Shown piece by piece: positions 18,285-25,986 of a stretch of 40,830 nucleotides of DNA. The notes beneath the pieces were generated by a model that saw only the letters and a list, made by a program, of their open reading frames with translations, did no database searches and was not told where the DNA came from. Origin of the DNA: an uncultured Acetobacteraceae bacterium (lineage in GTDB: Bacteria > Pseudomonadota > Alphaproteobacteria > Acetobacterales > Acetobacteraceae); assembly GCA_903918195.1 (NCBI GenBank), contig CAIXDS010000118.1, positions 1 to 40,830 of the forward strand, read 5' to 3'. Within the stretch, counting starts at the first letter, position 1; every line of letters begins with the position of its first letter. Position numbers and translations under genes: made by a program.

Positions 18285-19299
18285 GGGCGGGCACCACACG
18301 GCCGGACATCCACGGCAGAGTCAGCTGGCCCTGACCCGGGCGGTGCTGGCCGGAATCGGTGCCTACCTGCCGCAGAATGTGGTGACCAACGACGATCTGG
18401 CCGAGCGGGTCGAGACCTCGGATAGCTGGATTCGCGAGCGCACCGGTATCCGCCAGCGCCACCTGGCCGCCCCGCATGAGACCTGCGCCTTCATGGCCAC
18501 CGCGGCGGCGCGCGCCGCCCTGGCCGACGCCGGCGCAGCGGCCGACGAGGTGGATGCCATCGTGCTCGGCACCTCCACGCCCGATCAGGCCTTTCCGGCC
18601 ACTGCCGTGCGGGTGCAGGGCGAGCTTGGCGCCGGCGGCTTCGCCTTCGACATCTCGGCAGCGTGCAGCGGGTTCATCTATGCCCTGTCGGTGGCCGATT
18701 CGCTGGTGCGGTCCGGCCAGGCACGCGGCGTGCTGGTGATCGGCGCGGAGGTGTTCTCGCGCCTGCTGAACTGGCAGGACCGCGGCACCTGCGTGCTGTT
18801 CGGCGACGGCGCCGGGGCGGTGTTCCTGCGCGCCGCCGCCGGTTCGGCCGGGGCGGAGGCGCCCGGCATCCTGTCCACCCATCTGCACAGCGACGGCAGG
18901 CTGGGCGATATTCTGTATGTTGATGGCGCGGTCGGGCGCCCCGACCGGCCCGGCCACCTGGTGATGAACGGCCGCGAGGTGTTCCGCCACGCCGTCACCC
19001 ACCTGTCGGACGCGGTGACCGAGGCGCTGGCCGCCAACGGACTGGTTGCCGGTGACGTGGATTGGCTGGTGCCGCACCAGGCCAACGCCCGCATTATTGA
19101 CGGGGTCGGCCGCAAGCTGGGTCTGCCGGCGGACCGCGTGGTGCTCACCGTCGATCGCCATGCCAATACCTCGGCCGCCTCGATTCCGTTGGCCCTGGCC
19201 GAGGCCTATGGCGACGGGCGAATCCGGCGCGGTCAACTTGTGCTGATGGAAGCGCTTGGCGGCGGGCTGACCTGGGGGTCGGCTTTGGTACGGCTGTAG
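18223..19299 (+). CDS. fabH: 3-oxoacyl-ACP synthase III (KAS III)
   Basis: 358 aa from the ATG at 18223. It condenses acetyl-CoA with malonyl-ACP to start fatty-acid synthesis. The catalytic triad is seen in FDISAACSGFIYALS (Cys), WLVPHQANARI (His) and VDRHANTSAASIPLAL (Asn). The first 36-40 residues are not family-like; starting at the GTG at 18343 gives 318 aa, the usual FabH length, and would remove the overlap with plsX. Neither start has a strong SD. The gene is followed by a perfect 15-bp hairpin terminator, so it ends this transcription unit. Confidence 0.95.
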   Translation: MDQQAAQRAATTGSASRLPAEGGHHTAGHPRQSQLALTRAVLAGIGAYLPQNVVTNDDLAERVETSDSWIRERTGIRQRHLAAPHETCAFMATAAARAALADAGAAADEVDAIVLGTSTPDQAFPATAVRVQGELGAGGFAFDISAACSGFIYALSVADSLVRSGQARGVLVIGAEVFSRLLNWQDRGTCVLFGDGAGAVFLRAAAGSAGAEAPGILSTHLHSDGRLGDILYVDGAVGRPDRPGHLVMNGREVFRHAVTHLSDAVTEALAANGLVAGDVDWLVPHQANARIIDGVGRKLGLPADRVVLTVDRHANTSAASIPLALAEAYGDGRIRRGQLVLMEALGGGLTWGSALVRL

Positions 19300-19304
19300 G
19301 AAAA

Positions 19305-19360
19305 GCCAGCTTCGCTGCCGGGCGGAAAGCTGCCAGGGCAGCGAAGCTGGCCTTTCTTCC
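19305..19360 (+). terminator. Rho-independent-like terminator after fabH
   Basis: A perfect 15-bp stem: GCCAGCTTCGCTGCC (19305-19319) pairs with GGCAGCGAAGCTGGC (19337-19351), with a 17-nt loop, followed by CTTTCTTCCCC. It lies 6 bp after the fabH stop. The pyrimidine tail is only moderately T-rich. Confidence 0.75.
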
Positions 19361-19392
19361 CCCGCATCAAGCACTTGCTCTCCGAACCTTTA

Positions 19393-19421
19393 TTGACGAG
19401 TCGCCAAAGGCTTTCTAGCGT
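19393..19421 (+). promoter_or_regulatory. ihfA promoter (probably gives a leaderless mRNA)
   Basis: TTGACG (19393-19398), a 17-bp spacer and TAGCGT (19416-19421) form a good housekeeping-type promoter. The ATG of ihfA begins at 19428, 6 nt after the -10 box, where transcription should start. No SD-like sequence is possible in so short a leader. Confidence 0.6.
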
Positions 19422-19427
19422 CTGGGT

Positions 19428-19745
19428 ATGAACACCGTCACCCGCGCCCAGCTTGCCGAGAGCATCTACACCCAGGTTGGTCTGTCGCGGAACGAATCCG
19501 CCGACCTGCTGGAACTCGTGCTGGAACGGATGTCCAGCGCGCTTGAGGCGGGCGAATCTGTCAAGATCAGCGGATTCGGGACCTTTTCTGTGCGCCAGAA
19601 GGGGCGCCGCATCGGTCGCAACCCGAAGACCGGGGTCGAGGTGCCGATCCTGCCGCGCCGGGTTCTGGTGTTCCGTCCGAGCCAGGTGCTGAAGGCGCAT
19701 GTGAACCATGCCGTGCCGCCCGAGGGTGGTGGGGACGACGAATGA
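19428..19745 (+). CDS. ihfA: Integration host factor subunit alpha
   Basis: 105 aa. It forms the sequence-specific DNA-bending heterodimer with IhfB. Family features: [37 protein letters not shown] and the DNA-intercalating beta-arm [20 protein letters not shown], then [11 protein letters not shown]. Its ATG lies at the predicted transcription start. The stop overlaps the start of the next gene (ATGA). Confidence 0.96.
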   Translation: MNTVTRAQLAESIYTQVGLSRNESADLLELVLERMSSALEAGESVKISGFGTFSVRQKGRRIGRNPKTGVEVPILPRRVLVFRPSQVLKAHVNHAVPPEGGGDDE

Positions 19746-20302
19746 CATTGGCGCTGGCGGTGCTTCCTGTCGATGACGGCGATGACGGCGAAGGGCAGGA
19801 TGCGGCGCGTGCCAAGCCGAAGAAGGCACCGAACGCGTTCCGCACCATCAGCGAAGTGGCAGACGAACTTCATATCCCCCAACATGTGCTGCGGTTCTGG
19901 GAGACCAAGTTTCCCCAAGTGAAGCCGCTGAAGCGCGGCGGTGGGCGCCGCTATTACCGGCCTGACGACATCGCCCTGCTGCGCCGCATTTCGGATCTTC
20001 TCTACATCCAGGGCTATACGATCAAAGGTGTGCAGCGTCTGTTGCGCGAGGGCGGCGGCCGGCTGTCGGACAACATCCCACCGGCCACGCCGGACGAACG
20101 CGCCGCGGCCGAGGCCGAGGCCGAGCGTGAGGACGAGCCGGACGCCGAGGCGGAGGAGACGGACCTGCTGGCGCTGGAGGACGACAAACACCCCTTGCCG
20201 CCGCGATCGCCGCGACCGAAGGATGCCGAGGCGGAGCGCCTGCGCGCCGTTCTGGCGCGGACGCTGGTTGAGCTGGAGGCGCTGCGGGCTTTGCTGCCGT
20301 AG
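19742..20302 (+). CDS. MerR-family transcriptional regulator linked to ihfA
   Basis: 186 aa. Residues about 30-100 are a MerR winged helix: [40 protein letters not shown], then [20 protein letters not shown] and [13 protein letters not shown]. The C-terminal half is acidic and Ala/Glu-rich without cysteines or a recognised effector domain. This gene follows ihfA in many Alphaproteobacteria; its targets are not known to me. It is translationally coupled to ihfA. Confidence 0.9.
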   Translation: MTLALAVLPVDDGDDGEGQDAARAKPKKAPNAFRTISEVADELHIPQHVLRFWETKFPQVKPLKRGGGRRYYRPDDIALLRRISDLLYIQGYTIKGVQRLLREGGGRLSDNIPPATPDERAAAEAEAEREDEPDAEAEETDLLALEDDKHPLPPRSPRPKDAEAERLRAVLARTLVELEALRALLP

Positions 20303-20396
20303 CGGCGGCGGAGCCTGGCGGGCACGTCTGCCAAGGCCCGGGGCGACCGCTGGTTACGCTTATGCGGCGCTGGAGGTACGGCCGACGTGGCGGTGA

Positions 20397-21176
20397 CTAT
20401 GCCACCAGCGCGGACGTCGCCGTGTTGGAGGTTGCACTGGTATAGGCCTGCAGCGCCTGCATGATGTCGGCAGCAAATGACTGCGCCACCTCTTGGTCAA
20501 TGCTCTGCAACGCCGTGGTTGACCCGGTGGTGGTCGATGCCGCGGTGGTCGATGCCGCGGTGGTCGATGCCGCGGTGGTCGATGCCGCGGTGGTCGATGC
20601 CGCGGTGGTTGACGCCGCGGTGGTTGACGCCGTGGTGGTGGACGCCGTGGTGGTGGACGCCGACGCGGTCGATGTCGCCGTGCCGGCGTCATCGAAATGA
20701 TGGTGATGATGATGCCCGTGGACCTGGCCGGCGCCATTCGCCGAGTCCTGGGAGGAGGAGGAGGAGGTCTGGCCGCTGCTGGATTGATTGCTTTGCAACT
20801 GGCTGATCAGCGATTGCAGGTCGGTCGCCAGTTGCTGTTCGGGCGTGACGGTGCTCGTGCTGTCGGTGGCACTCGTTCCGGTGCTGGCGGAGGTGGTGCC
20901 AGAGGCGGTGGTTGAGGCGGTGGCCGACGTGGCGGAGCTGCCGCTCTGCGCCTGCACCAGCATCGCCTGGATGTCCGAGGCAAGTTGCTGGAACGCGTTG
21001 CTGAACGCGGAATAGGACGATGCCGTCGTGCCGGACGAGGCGGTGGTGGAACTGCTTTGCGTGGTGCTGCTGGCGTCGGTCGATGATGTGGATGAACTGC
21101 TCCCGGCCGCGCCGACACCGTCATGTGACGTCCGCCACGAGATCCAGGAATTGGACGCGATACTGCTGATGGACAC
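20397..21176 (-). CDS. Low-complexity Ser/Thr/Ala-rich protein with ASTTA repeats and a His tract
   Basis: 259 aa from a GTG at 21176-21174 that has AGGAG 9 nt upstream; the frame is open further 5' but without a better start. No signal peptide is clear. Visible parts: N-terminal SISSIASNSWISW; a Ser/Thr linker; a helix-like segment AFQQLASDIQAMLVQAQSG; a second one TPEQQLATDLQSLISQLQS; a His cluster (GHHHHHHFDD) that could bind metal; about ten ASTTA-type pentapeptides; and a C-terminal helix DQEVAQSFAADIMQALQAY. Three short amphipathic segments of one pattern (a Phe/Gln/Leu-rich helix with xxLAxDxQxL) sit among disordered linkers. Function is unknown. It is preceded by a strong sigma-54 promoter candidate and is convergent with the ihfA-linked merR gene. 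Confidence 0.75.
   Translation of the reverse strand: MSISSIASNSWISWRTSHDGVGAAGSSSSTSSTDASSTTQSSSTTASSGTTASSYSAFSNAFQQLASDIQAMLVQAQSGSSATSATASTTASGTTSASTGTSATDSTSTVTPEQQLATDLQSLISQLQSNQSSSGQTSSSSSQDSANGAGQVHGHHHHHHFDDAGTATSTASASTTTASTTTASTTAASTTAASTTAASTTAASTTAASTTAASTTTGSTTALQSIDQEVAQSFAADIMQALQAYTSATSNTATSALVA
20530..20679. repeat. Ten tandem 15-bp units inside the low-complexity gene
   Basis: Units of GTGGTCGATGCCGCG run from 20530; the first five (20530-20604) are identical, and the next five diverge step by step. The unit length is a multiple of three, so gain or loss keeps the frame and only changes the number of ASTTA pentapeptides on the minus strand. Identity at one end suggests recent slippage expansion. 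The spacer-free, translated structure rules out CRISPR. Confidence 0.9.
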
Positions 21177-21249
21177 GATATCAGGCTCCTGTTGTTGGGG
21201 CGCCGCCGCTGGGTGGTTCGCCACGCTCTGTTGTGGGCAGGCCCATCGC

Positions 21250-21266
21250 AGCAAGCCGCATGCCAG
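21250..21266 (-). promoter_or_regulatory. Sigma-54 (RpoN) promoter candidate
   Basis: On the minus strand the sequence reads CTGGCATGCGGCTTGCT. It matches the -24/-12 consensus YTGGCACGRNNNTTGCW at all but two positions and keeps the invariant GG-N10-GC spacing. Transcription would start near 21239, giving a 63-nt leader to the GTG at 21176. It lies on the correct strand for the low-complexity gene. Confidence 0.65.
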
Positions 21267-21306
21267 CGGTGAACAAGCGGATTTCCCGCAGCCGGCGCCC
21301 GAATGC

Positions 21307-21356
21307 CCGGGCAAAGGCTGCCCGGCGGCGCGAACGCCCCGGCAGAAACTGCCGGG
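21307..21356. promoter_or_regulatory. Pair of 19-bp palindromes, candidate activator (enhancer) sites
   Basis: CCGGGCAAAGGCTGCCCGG (21307-21325) and CCCGGCAGAAACTGCCGGG (21338-21356) are both perfect inverted repeats (7- and 8-bp arms) and share 14 of 19 bases. Their starts are 31 bp apart, about three helical turns, so both face the same side of DNA. Centres lie near -77 and -108 from the predicted sigma-54 start, the usual place for bacterial enhancer-binding proteins. Confidence 0.55.
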
Positions 21357-21511
21357 CGGCAAGGCCGGCGACCGCGTCATATTGGCGGCACCAGTGTGCG
21401 CAGGCGACCATTGTCCAGCAAGTGCAGGACATGCGAAGCTGCTGAAACGATGGTAAACTGACAATCATAGCGCGGGCGCACCGGATTCGTGCCTGAGGGA
21501 AAGGCGGGTGC

Positions 21512-24500
21512 ATGGCCGAGAGCGACTTCCCCATCGTGGGGATCGGGGCATCCGCCGGCGGCGTCGAGGCGCTCTCGGCGTTGTTCACGCATATTCCGCC
21601 CCACCCGGGGGCGGCGTTCATCGTGGTCACCCACCTTGCCTCCAACCGCATCAGCCTGCTGCCCGAGATACTCGGCCGGTGCACATCGATGCCGGTCGCC
21701 TCTGCCGCCGATGGGCTGGCGATCGAGAAGGACCACGTCTATCTGATCCCGCCCGGCGCCATCCTCACGGTGGCCGGCTTGCGCCTCGCCTTGAGCGATC
21801 GCCTCGAGGAACGCAATCCGATCGATATCATGCTGGCTTCCCTGGCGGTGGAGGCCGGGGAGCGGGCCATCGCCGTCATCCTCTCCGGCACCGGCACGGA
21901 CGGCGCGGTCGGCGTGAAGTCGGTGCGCGAGGCGGGCGGATTTACCCTGGCCCAGGGCGCCGACACCAAGCCGCAGACCCATCACGGCATGCCGGATGCG
22001 GCGATCGCCACCGGCTTCGTCGATTGCGTGCTGCCGGTGGACGAACTGGCCGCGCGCCTGGCCGGCTATATCGCCGCGACCAGGGCGGCACCGGACGGCG
22101 GCGCCCTTGGTGCCGCCAGCGGTGCCACTCTGGCCGCCAGCGACGCTGTCGATGCCGTGCGGAAGGACCTCTACGACCTGCTGCGCGACCGGGTCGGCCA
22201 CGATTTCAGCGGCTACAAGAAAAGCACCTTCCTGCGCCGGCTGGAGCGCCGCATGCACGTGCGCCACATCGCCGGTCCGGCCGACTATCTCGTCCTCGTC
22301 AGGGCCGAGCCCGGGGAACTGGACCTGCTGTTCCGCGACCTGCTGATCGGCGTCACCATGTTCTTCCGCGACATGGCGTCCTTCGATGAGCTCGTGGCCC
22401 TGGTCGTTCCCCGGTTGTTCGAGGGGAAGGGCCAGGGTGACACCATCCGCGTCTGGGTGCCGGGCTGCGCCACCGGCGAGGAAGCGTATTCCATCGCCAT
22501 CCTGCTCAGCGAGCACGTCGCGCGGGAGACTCCGCGCGTTCGGTTGCAGGTCTTCGCCACCGATGTGGACGAGAACGCGCTCGCCGTCGCCCGGGCCGGC
22601 CGGTATCCCGCCAAGCTGCTGGAAGGCATGTCGCCTGAGCGCCTGGGGCGTTTCTTCGTGCGCGAAGGCAAGAGCTACGCGGTCGGCAAGGAGATCCGGG
22701 AGATCTGCCTGTTCTCCTGCCACAGCATCATCCGCGATCCGCCGTTCTCCCACATCGACCTGATCTCGTGCCGGAACCTGCTGATCTATTTCACCCTGGA
22801 ACTGCAGAACAAGGTCATTCCGCTGTTCCACTACGCGCTGCGCCCCGGCGGCTTCCTGTTCCTCGGGCCGTCGGAACATGCCAGCCAGCATGAGCGGCTG
22901 TTTGCGCCGCTGGACAAGAAGCACCGCATCTTCCAGCGCCGTGACGTGGCCAGCCGCCCCACCATCTTTCCCGGCTTCACCTCGTCGGGCACCATCGCCC
23001 GGCTGGCCCGCGGCGAACCGGACGGCGCCGCGCCCGGCGGTCAGGATGTGGTGCGCGCCGCGCAACTGCGTGTGCTCGACCGCTACGCGCCGGCCCATGT
23101 GGTCGTGAACGGCGATGGCGATGTCGTCCACTATTCCGGCCGCACCGGGCGATACCTGGAGCCGCCCGCGGGGGCGCCCAGCCGCAACCTGACGGCGCTG
23201 GCGCGCAAGGGGCTGGGGCTGCCGCTCCGCTCCGCCTTGCATGAGGCGGCGCAGAGTCGCCGGCCGGCCGAACGCGCCCGTATCCTGGTCGAGACGGATG
23301 GCGGGCTGCAGGCGATCGACCTGACCGTGGAGCCTCTGGCCGATATCGGCGACGGGACGTTCCGGCTGATCGTGTTCACCGATGTCGGGACCGTCCCCAG
23401 CCGCGACGCCACCGCCGCGGCCGACCGTCCGGGCGAACGCGACGCGGCTTTCCTGCAGATGGATCAGGAACTGCACCAGACCCGCGAACGCCTGCAGACC
23501 GCCATCGAGGAATACGAGACCTCGGTCGAGGAGCTGAAATCGAGCAACGAGGAGATGCTGTCGGTCAACGAGGAATTGCAGTCCGCCAACGAGGAGCTTG
23601 AGACGTCCAAGGAGGAACTGCAATCGGTCAACGAGGAGCTGCACACCGTCAACAGCGAACTGGAGACCAAGGTCGCGGAACTCGACCGTGCCAACAGCGA
23701 TCTCAGGAACTTCTTCGAAAGCACCCGCATCGCCACGATTTTTCTCGACGAAAACCTCATCATCCGCAGCTTCACGCCGGCTGTGACAGACGTGTTCAAG
23801 CTGCTGGCGAGTGATTGCGGACGGTCTCTGCTCGATTTCGTGACCTACCTCGACTACGACAGCCTGGCCGCCGACGTGCACGCGGCATTGCAAGTGCCCG
23901 CGCCGTTCGAGAAGCGGCTGGTCAGCCGGGACGGACAGTCCCACTACCTCATGCGCATCCTGCCCTACCGGACCAGCGGGGGCGGCACGGATGGGGTCGT
24001 TGTGACCTTCATCAATGTGACATTCATGGTTCAGTTCGGCGAGCAGCAGGCGCTGGTGGCTGAGCTCAACCACCGGGTCAAGAACGTGCTGGCCGTTGTT
24101 TCGTCGATTGCCACACGGATGGCGCGCCGGGGCGGGACGCTGGAGGATTTCGTGGCGAAGTTCACCGACCGGCTCGGCGGCCTGGCCCGGACGCACGACA
24201 TTCTGTCAGTCAATCAATGGTCGCATGTCGGGCTGGACGACCTCGTTCAGGGAGAGTTGAATGCCTTCGCCGACCGCGAGCGGTTCGCGGCGCACGGTCC
24301 GCAGGTTTTGCTGCGGCCGCCGGCGGCCACGACCCTCGGCATTGTCATCCACGAACTCGCCACCAATGCGGCGAAATACGGTGCCTTCGCTAACGACCAC
24401 GGATTGCTGGACATCAGCTGGATGTTCGAGACCCGCCAGGGGCAGAAATGGCTTGTGCTGACCTGGCGGGAATCGGGCGGTCCTCCGGTTCAACCGCCGA

Positions 24501-24700
24501 CGCACAAGGGTTTCGGGACCGACGTGATTGAACGAAGCGCCGATTACCAATTCGGCGGCACGACAGCGATCGACTTCCTGCCTGACGGCGTGGTTGCTAC
24601 GCTGGCAATGCCTGCATCGGAGGTGATCCATGACCCAGACCATGCCGTTCGCGGTGCAACGCCCGCTCCTGGGGCAACGCATCCTCCTGGTCGAGGATGA
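21512..24700 (+). CDS. CheB-CheR-PAS-HWE histidine kinase fusion protein
   Basis: 1062 aa, cytoplasmic, with no membrane segments. Residues 1-190 are a CheB methylesterase with its triad Ser14 (GIGASAGG), His41 (VVTHLA) and Asp130 (SGTGTDGAVG), but no receiver domain. Residues about 215-475 are a CheR methyltransferase (KSTFLRRLERRM, SAM motif VPGCATGEEAYSIA, SCRNLLIYF). Then a PAS-like region (about 510-610), a long Glu/Ser-rich coiled coil (about 645-735, with repeated SVNEELQSANEEL units), a second PAS (FFESTRIATIFLDENLIIRS) and an HWE/HisKA_2-type kinase: phospho-His in ELNHRVKNVLAVVSSI, the N-box IHELATNAAKYGA, and LTWRES. It likely signals to the overlapping response regulator. No receptor or CheA gene is nearby, so a role in chemotaxis proper is unproven. 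Confidence 0.93.
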   Translation: MAESDFPIVGIGASAGGVEALSALFTHIPPHPGAAFIVVTHLASNRISLLPEILGRCTSMPVASAADGLAIEKDHVYLIPPGAILTVAGLRLALSDRLEERNPIDIMLASLAVEAGERAIAVILSGTGTDGAVGVKSVREAGGFTLAQGADTKPQTHHGMPDAAIATGFVDCVLPVDELAARLAGYIAATRAAPDGGALGAASGATLAASDAVDAVRKDLYDLLRDRVGHDFSGYKKSTFLRRLERRMHVRHIAGPADYLVLVRAEPGELDLLFRDLLIGVTMFFRDMASFDELVALVVPRLFEGKGQGDTIRVWVPGCATGEEAYSIAILLSEHVARETPRVRLQVFATDVDENALAVARAGRYPAKLLEGMSPERLGRFFVREGKSYAVGKEIREICLFSCHSIIRDPPFSHIDLISCRNLLIYFTLELQNKVIPLFHYALRPGGFLFLGPSEHASQHERLFAPLDKKHRIFQRRDVASRPTIFPGFTSSGTIARLARGEPDGAAPGGQDVVRAAQLRVLDRYAPAHVVVNGDGDVVHYSGRTGRYLEPPAGAPSRNLTALARKGLGLPLRSALHEAAQSRRPAERARILVETDGGLQAIDLTVEPLADIGDGTFRLIVFTDVGTVPSRDATAAADRPGERDAAFLQMDQELHQTRERLQTAIEEYETSVEELKSSNEEMLSVNEELQSANEELETSKEELQSVNEELHTVNSELETKVAELDRANSDLRNFFESTRIATIFLDENLIIRSFTPAVTDVFKLLASDCGRSLLDFVTYLDYDSLAADVHAALQVPAPFEKRLVSRDGQSHYLMRILPYRTSGGGTDGVVVTFINVTFMVQFGEQQALVAELNHRVKNVLAVVSSIATRMARRGGTLEDFVAKFTDRLGGLARTHDILSVNQWSHVGLDDLVQGELNAFADRERFAAHGPQVLLRPPAATTLGIVIHELATNAAKYGAFANDHGLLDISWMFETRQGQKWLVLTWRESGGPPVQPPTHKGFGTDVIERSADYQFGGTTAIDFLPDGVVATLAMPASEVIHDPDHAVRGATPAPGATHPPGRG

Positions 24701-25076
24701 ACTGGCCATCGCCATGTGGCTGGAGGAGATGTTGCTTGACGCCGGCTACATCGTTGTGGGACCGGTCGGCCGGCTCGATCAGGCGCTGGCGCTGGCACAG
24801 GATGATGGCATCCGTTTCGCGCTGCTGGACGTCAATCTGCGGGGCGTTGAGGTGTTTCCCGTGGCCGAGCTTCTGGCGGCGCGCGGTATCCCTTTCGTCT
24901 TCCTGACCGGCTATGGACGCGCCGACCTGCCGCCGCGTTTCGCGACAAACCCGGTTTTGTGCAAGCCATTTCATGTGGCCGAGTTGTTGAAACTGATGGC
25001 GCGGCTGCTCGAGGCCTCATGCGGGGCCGGCGCCTCGCCGGATGGCGGCGACCGGGCTGCCGCGTTGCTTCAGTGA
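24630..25076 (+). CDS. Single-domain response regulator
   Basis: 148 aa. A receiver domain with no output domain: ILLVEDELAIAMWLEEMLLD with the acidic pair, phospho-Asp in FALLDVNLRG, Thr in VFLTGYGR, and Lys in VLCKPFHVAELL. It starts inside the 3' end of the kinase gene (71-bp overlap in another frame), so the two are made together and should form a kinase-receiver pair. Such HWE-linked lone receivers often feed general stress or light/redox responses in Alphaproteobacteria; the output here is not visible. Confidence 0.92.
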   Translation: MTQTMPFAVQRPLLGQRILLVEDELAIAMWLEEMLLDAGYIVVGPVGRLDQALALAQDDGIRFALLDVNLRGVEVFPVAELLAARGIPFVFLTGYGRADLPPRFATNPVLCKPFHVAELLKLMARLLEASCGAGASPDGGDRAAALLQ

Positions 25077-25114
25077 GCAGCCCATGCCGGCCGGCGCCGG
25101 GGCGCTGAGTCGCG

Positions 25115-25852
25115 TCAGTCCTGCAGAAACGCCTGGTACGCCTCGGCCATGTCCTCCACCGCTGTCTCGAACAGGCGCTTGCCGTCTTCGGGCGAGGACA
25201 GCGACGGCGCCGAGCCGATGCGCCCGTCCGGGTAGCGGGTGCGGTAATCGGCCGCGTCGAAGAAGCCGCTCGAGGCCGGCGCCAGGTGCGGCGACAGCTG
25301 CGCCTGCTTGATCGCCTGCGGCTGGTAATATTGCGCCAGCGACACCTCCGAACAGGTGGCGTGGCCGCCCTCGGACTCCCCGTACAGGTCGTTGGTCAGC
25401 GCCCGGGTGCGCCGCCCCGCCCAGAACGCCAGGCGGCAGCGCACCGGCTCCGCCGCCTCGCCGAGCGAGCGCATCGCATACAGCTCATCGAACGCGGCGG
25501 TCACGCTGGCGATGTTGCCGCCATGGCCGTTGATGAAGAAGAACCGGCGGAACCCGTGCACGGAAAGCGACTGCACCACGTCGCGCACCACCAGCATCAG
25601 CGTCGATGGTTTCAACGTGGCCGACCCGGTGAAGCCCAGATGGTGCTGTGACATGCCATAGGCCAGCGTGGGTGCCACCAGGCATCCGAGGCGCTCGCCC
25701 ACCCCGCGGGCGACGCATTCCGCGGTCAGATGGTCGGTGCCGATCAACCCGTTCGGCCCGTGCTGCTCCACCGAGCCGATCGGAATGATGAGGCCGGTCT
25801 GGCGGTGAAGATAGTCTTGCACCTCCTGCCAGGTGCACAGCGCGAGTTGCAT
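25115..25852 (-). CDS. Creatininase-family amidohydrolase
   Basis: 245 aa. A metal-dependent hydrolase fold that acts on C-N bonds of cyclic or formylated amides; members include creatininase, FAPy deformylase and MftE-like peptidases, so the substrate is open. The metal-site motifs are present: IIPIGSVEQHGPNGLIGTDH (Glu, His, Asp, His), FFINGHGGNIASV, and ESEGGHATCSEVSL (Glu). The ATG at 25852 has GGAGGGAAC just upstream; the frame is open further 5' without family sequence. Divergent from the PfkB gene, with 134 bp between starts. Confidence 0.88.
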   Translation of the reverse strand: MQLALCTWQEVQDYLHRQTGLIIPIGSVEQHGPNGLIGTDHLTAECVARGVGERLGCLVAPTLAYGMSQHHLGFTGSATLKPSTLMLVVRDVVQSLSVHGFRRFFFINGHGGNIASVTAAFDELYAMRSLGEAAEPVRCRLAFWAGRRTRALTNDLYGESEGGHATCSEVSLAQYYQPQAIKQAQLSPHLAPASSGFFDAADYRTRYPDGRIGSAPSLSSPEDGKRLFETAVEDMAEAYQAFLQD

Positions 25853-25986
25853 GGTTCCCTCCGGGCGTTCGCTGGCGAGTGTTCCGCCGCCGCGACCGGC
25901 GGTCAACGATCCGCTTGACCGCACCCGCCCGAATGCGTCCTTCTCGAGCCGTCGCAACGCCGCAAGCTGGGGAAAAGACCGCTCCT

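Larger units (their letters stand above)
21177..21511. other. 335-bp divergent regulatory region
   Basis: The gap between the low-complexity gene (minus) and the CheB-CheR kinase gene (plus). It contains the sigma-54 promoter candidate at 21250-21266 (minus) and the paired palindromes at 21307-21356. For the plus strand I see only a poor candidate (TAAACT at 21454-21459 without a good -35), and AGGGAAAGG about 13-20 nt before the ATG at 21512. Confidence 0.6.

Noticed and set aside
20303..20396. tRNA gene after the ihfA-linked merR gene, a place where one is sometimes found
   Set aside because: No cloverleaf-compatible sequence or TPsiC-like GTTCRA motif in this 94-bp gap.
20530..20679. Regular 15-bp repeats considered as a CRISPR array
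   Set aside because: There are no spacers, the unit is too short, and the repeats are in frame inside a coding sequence.
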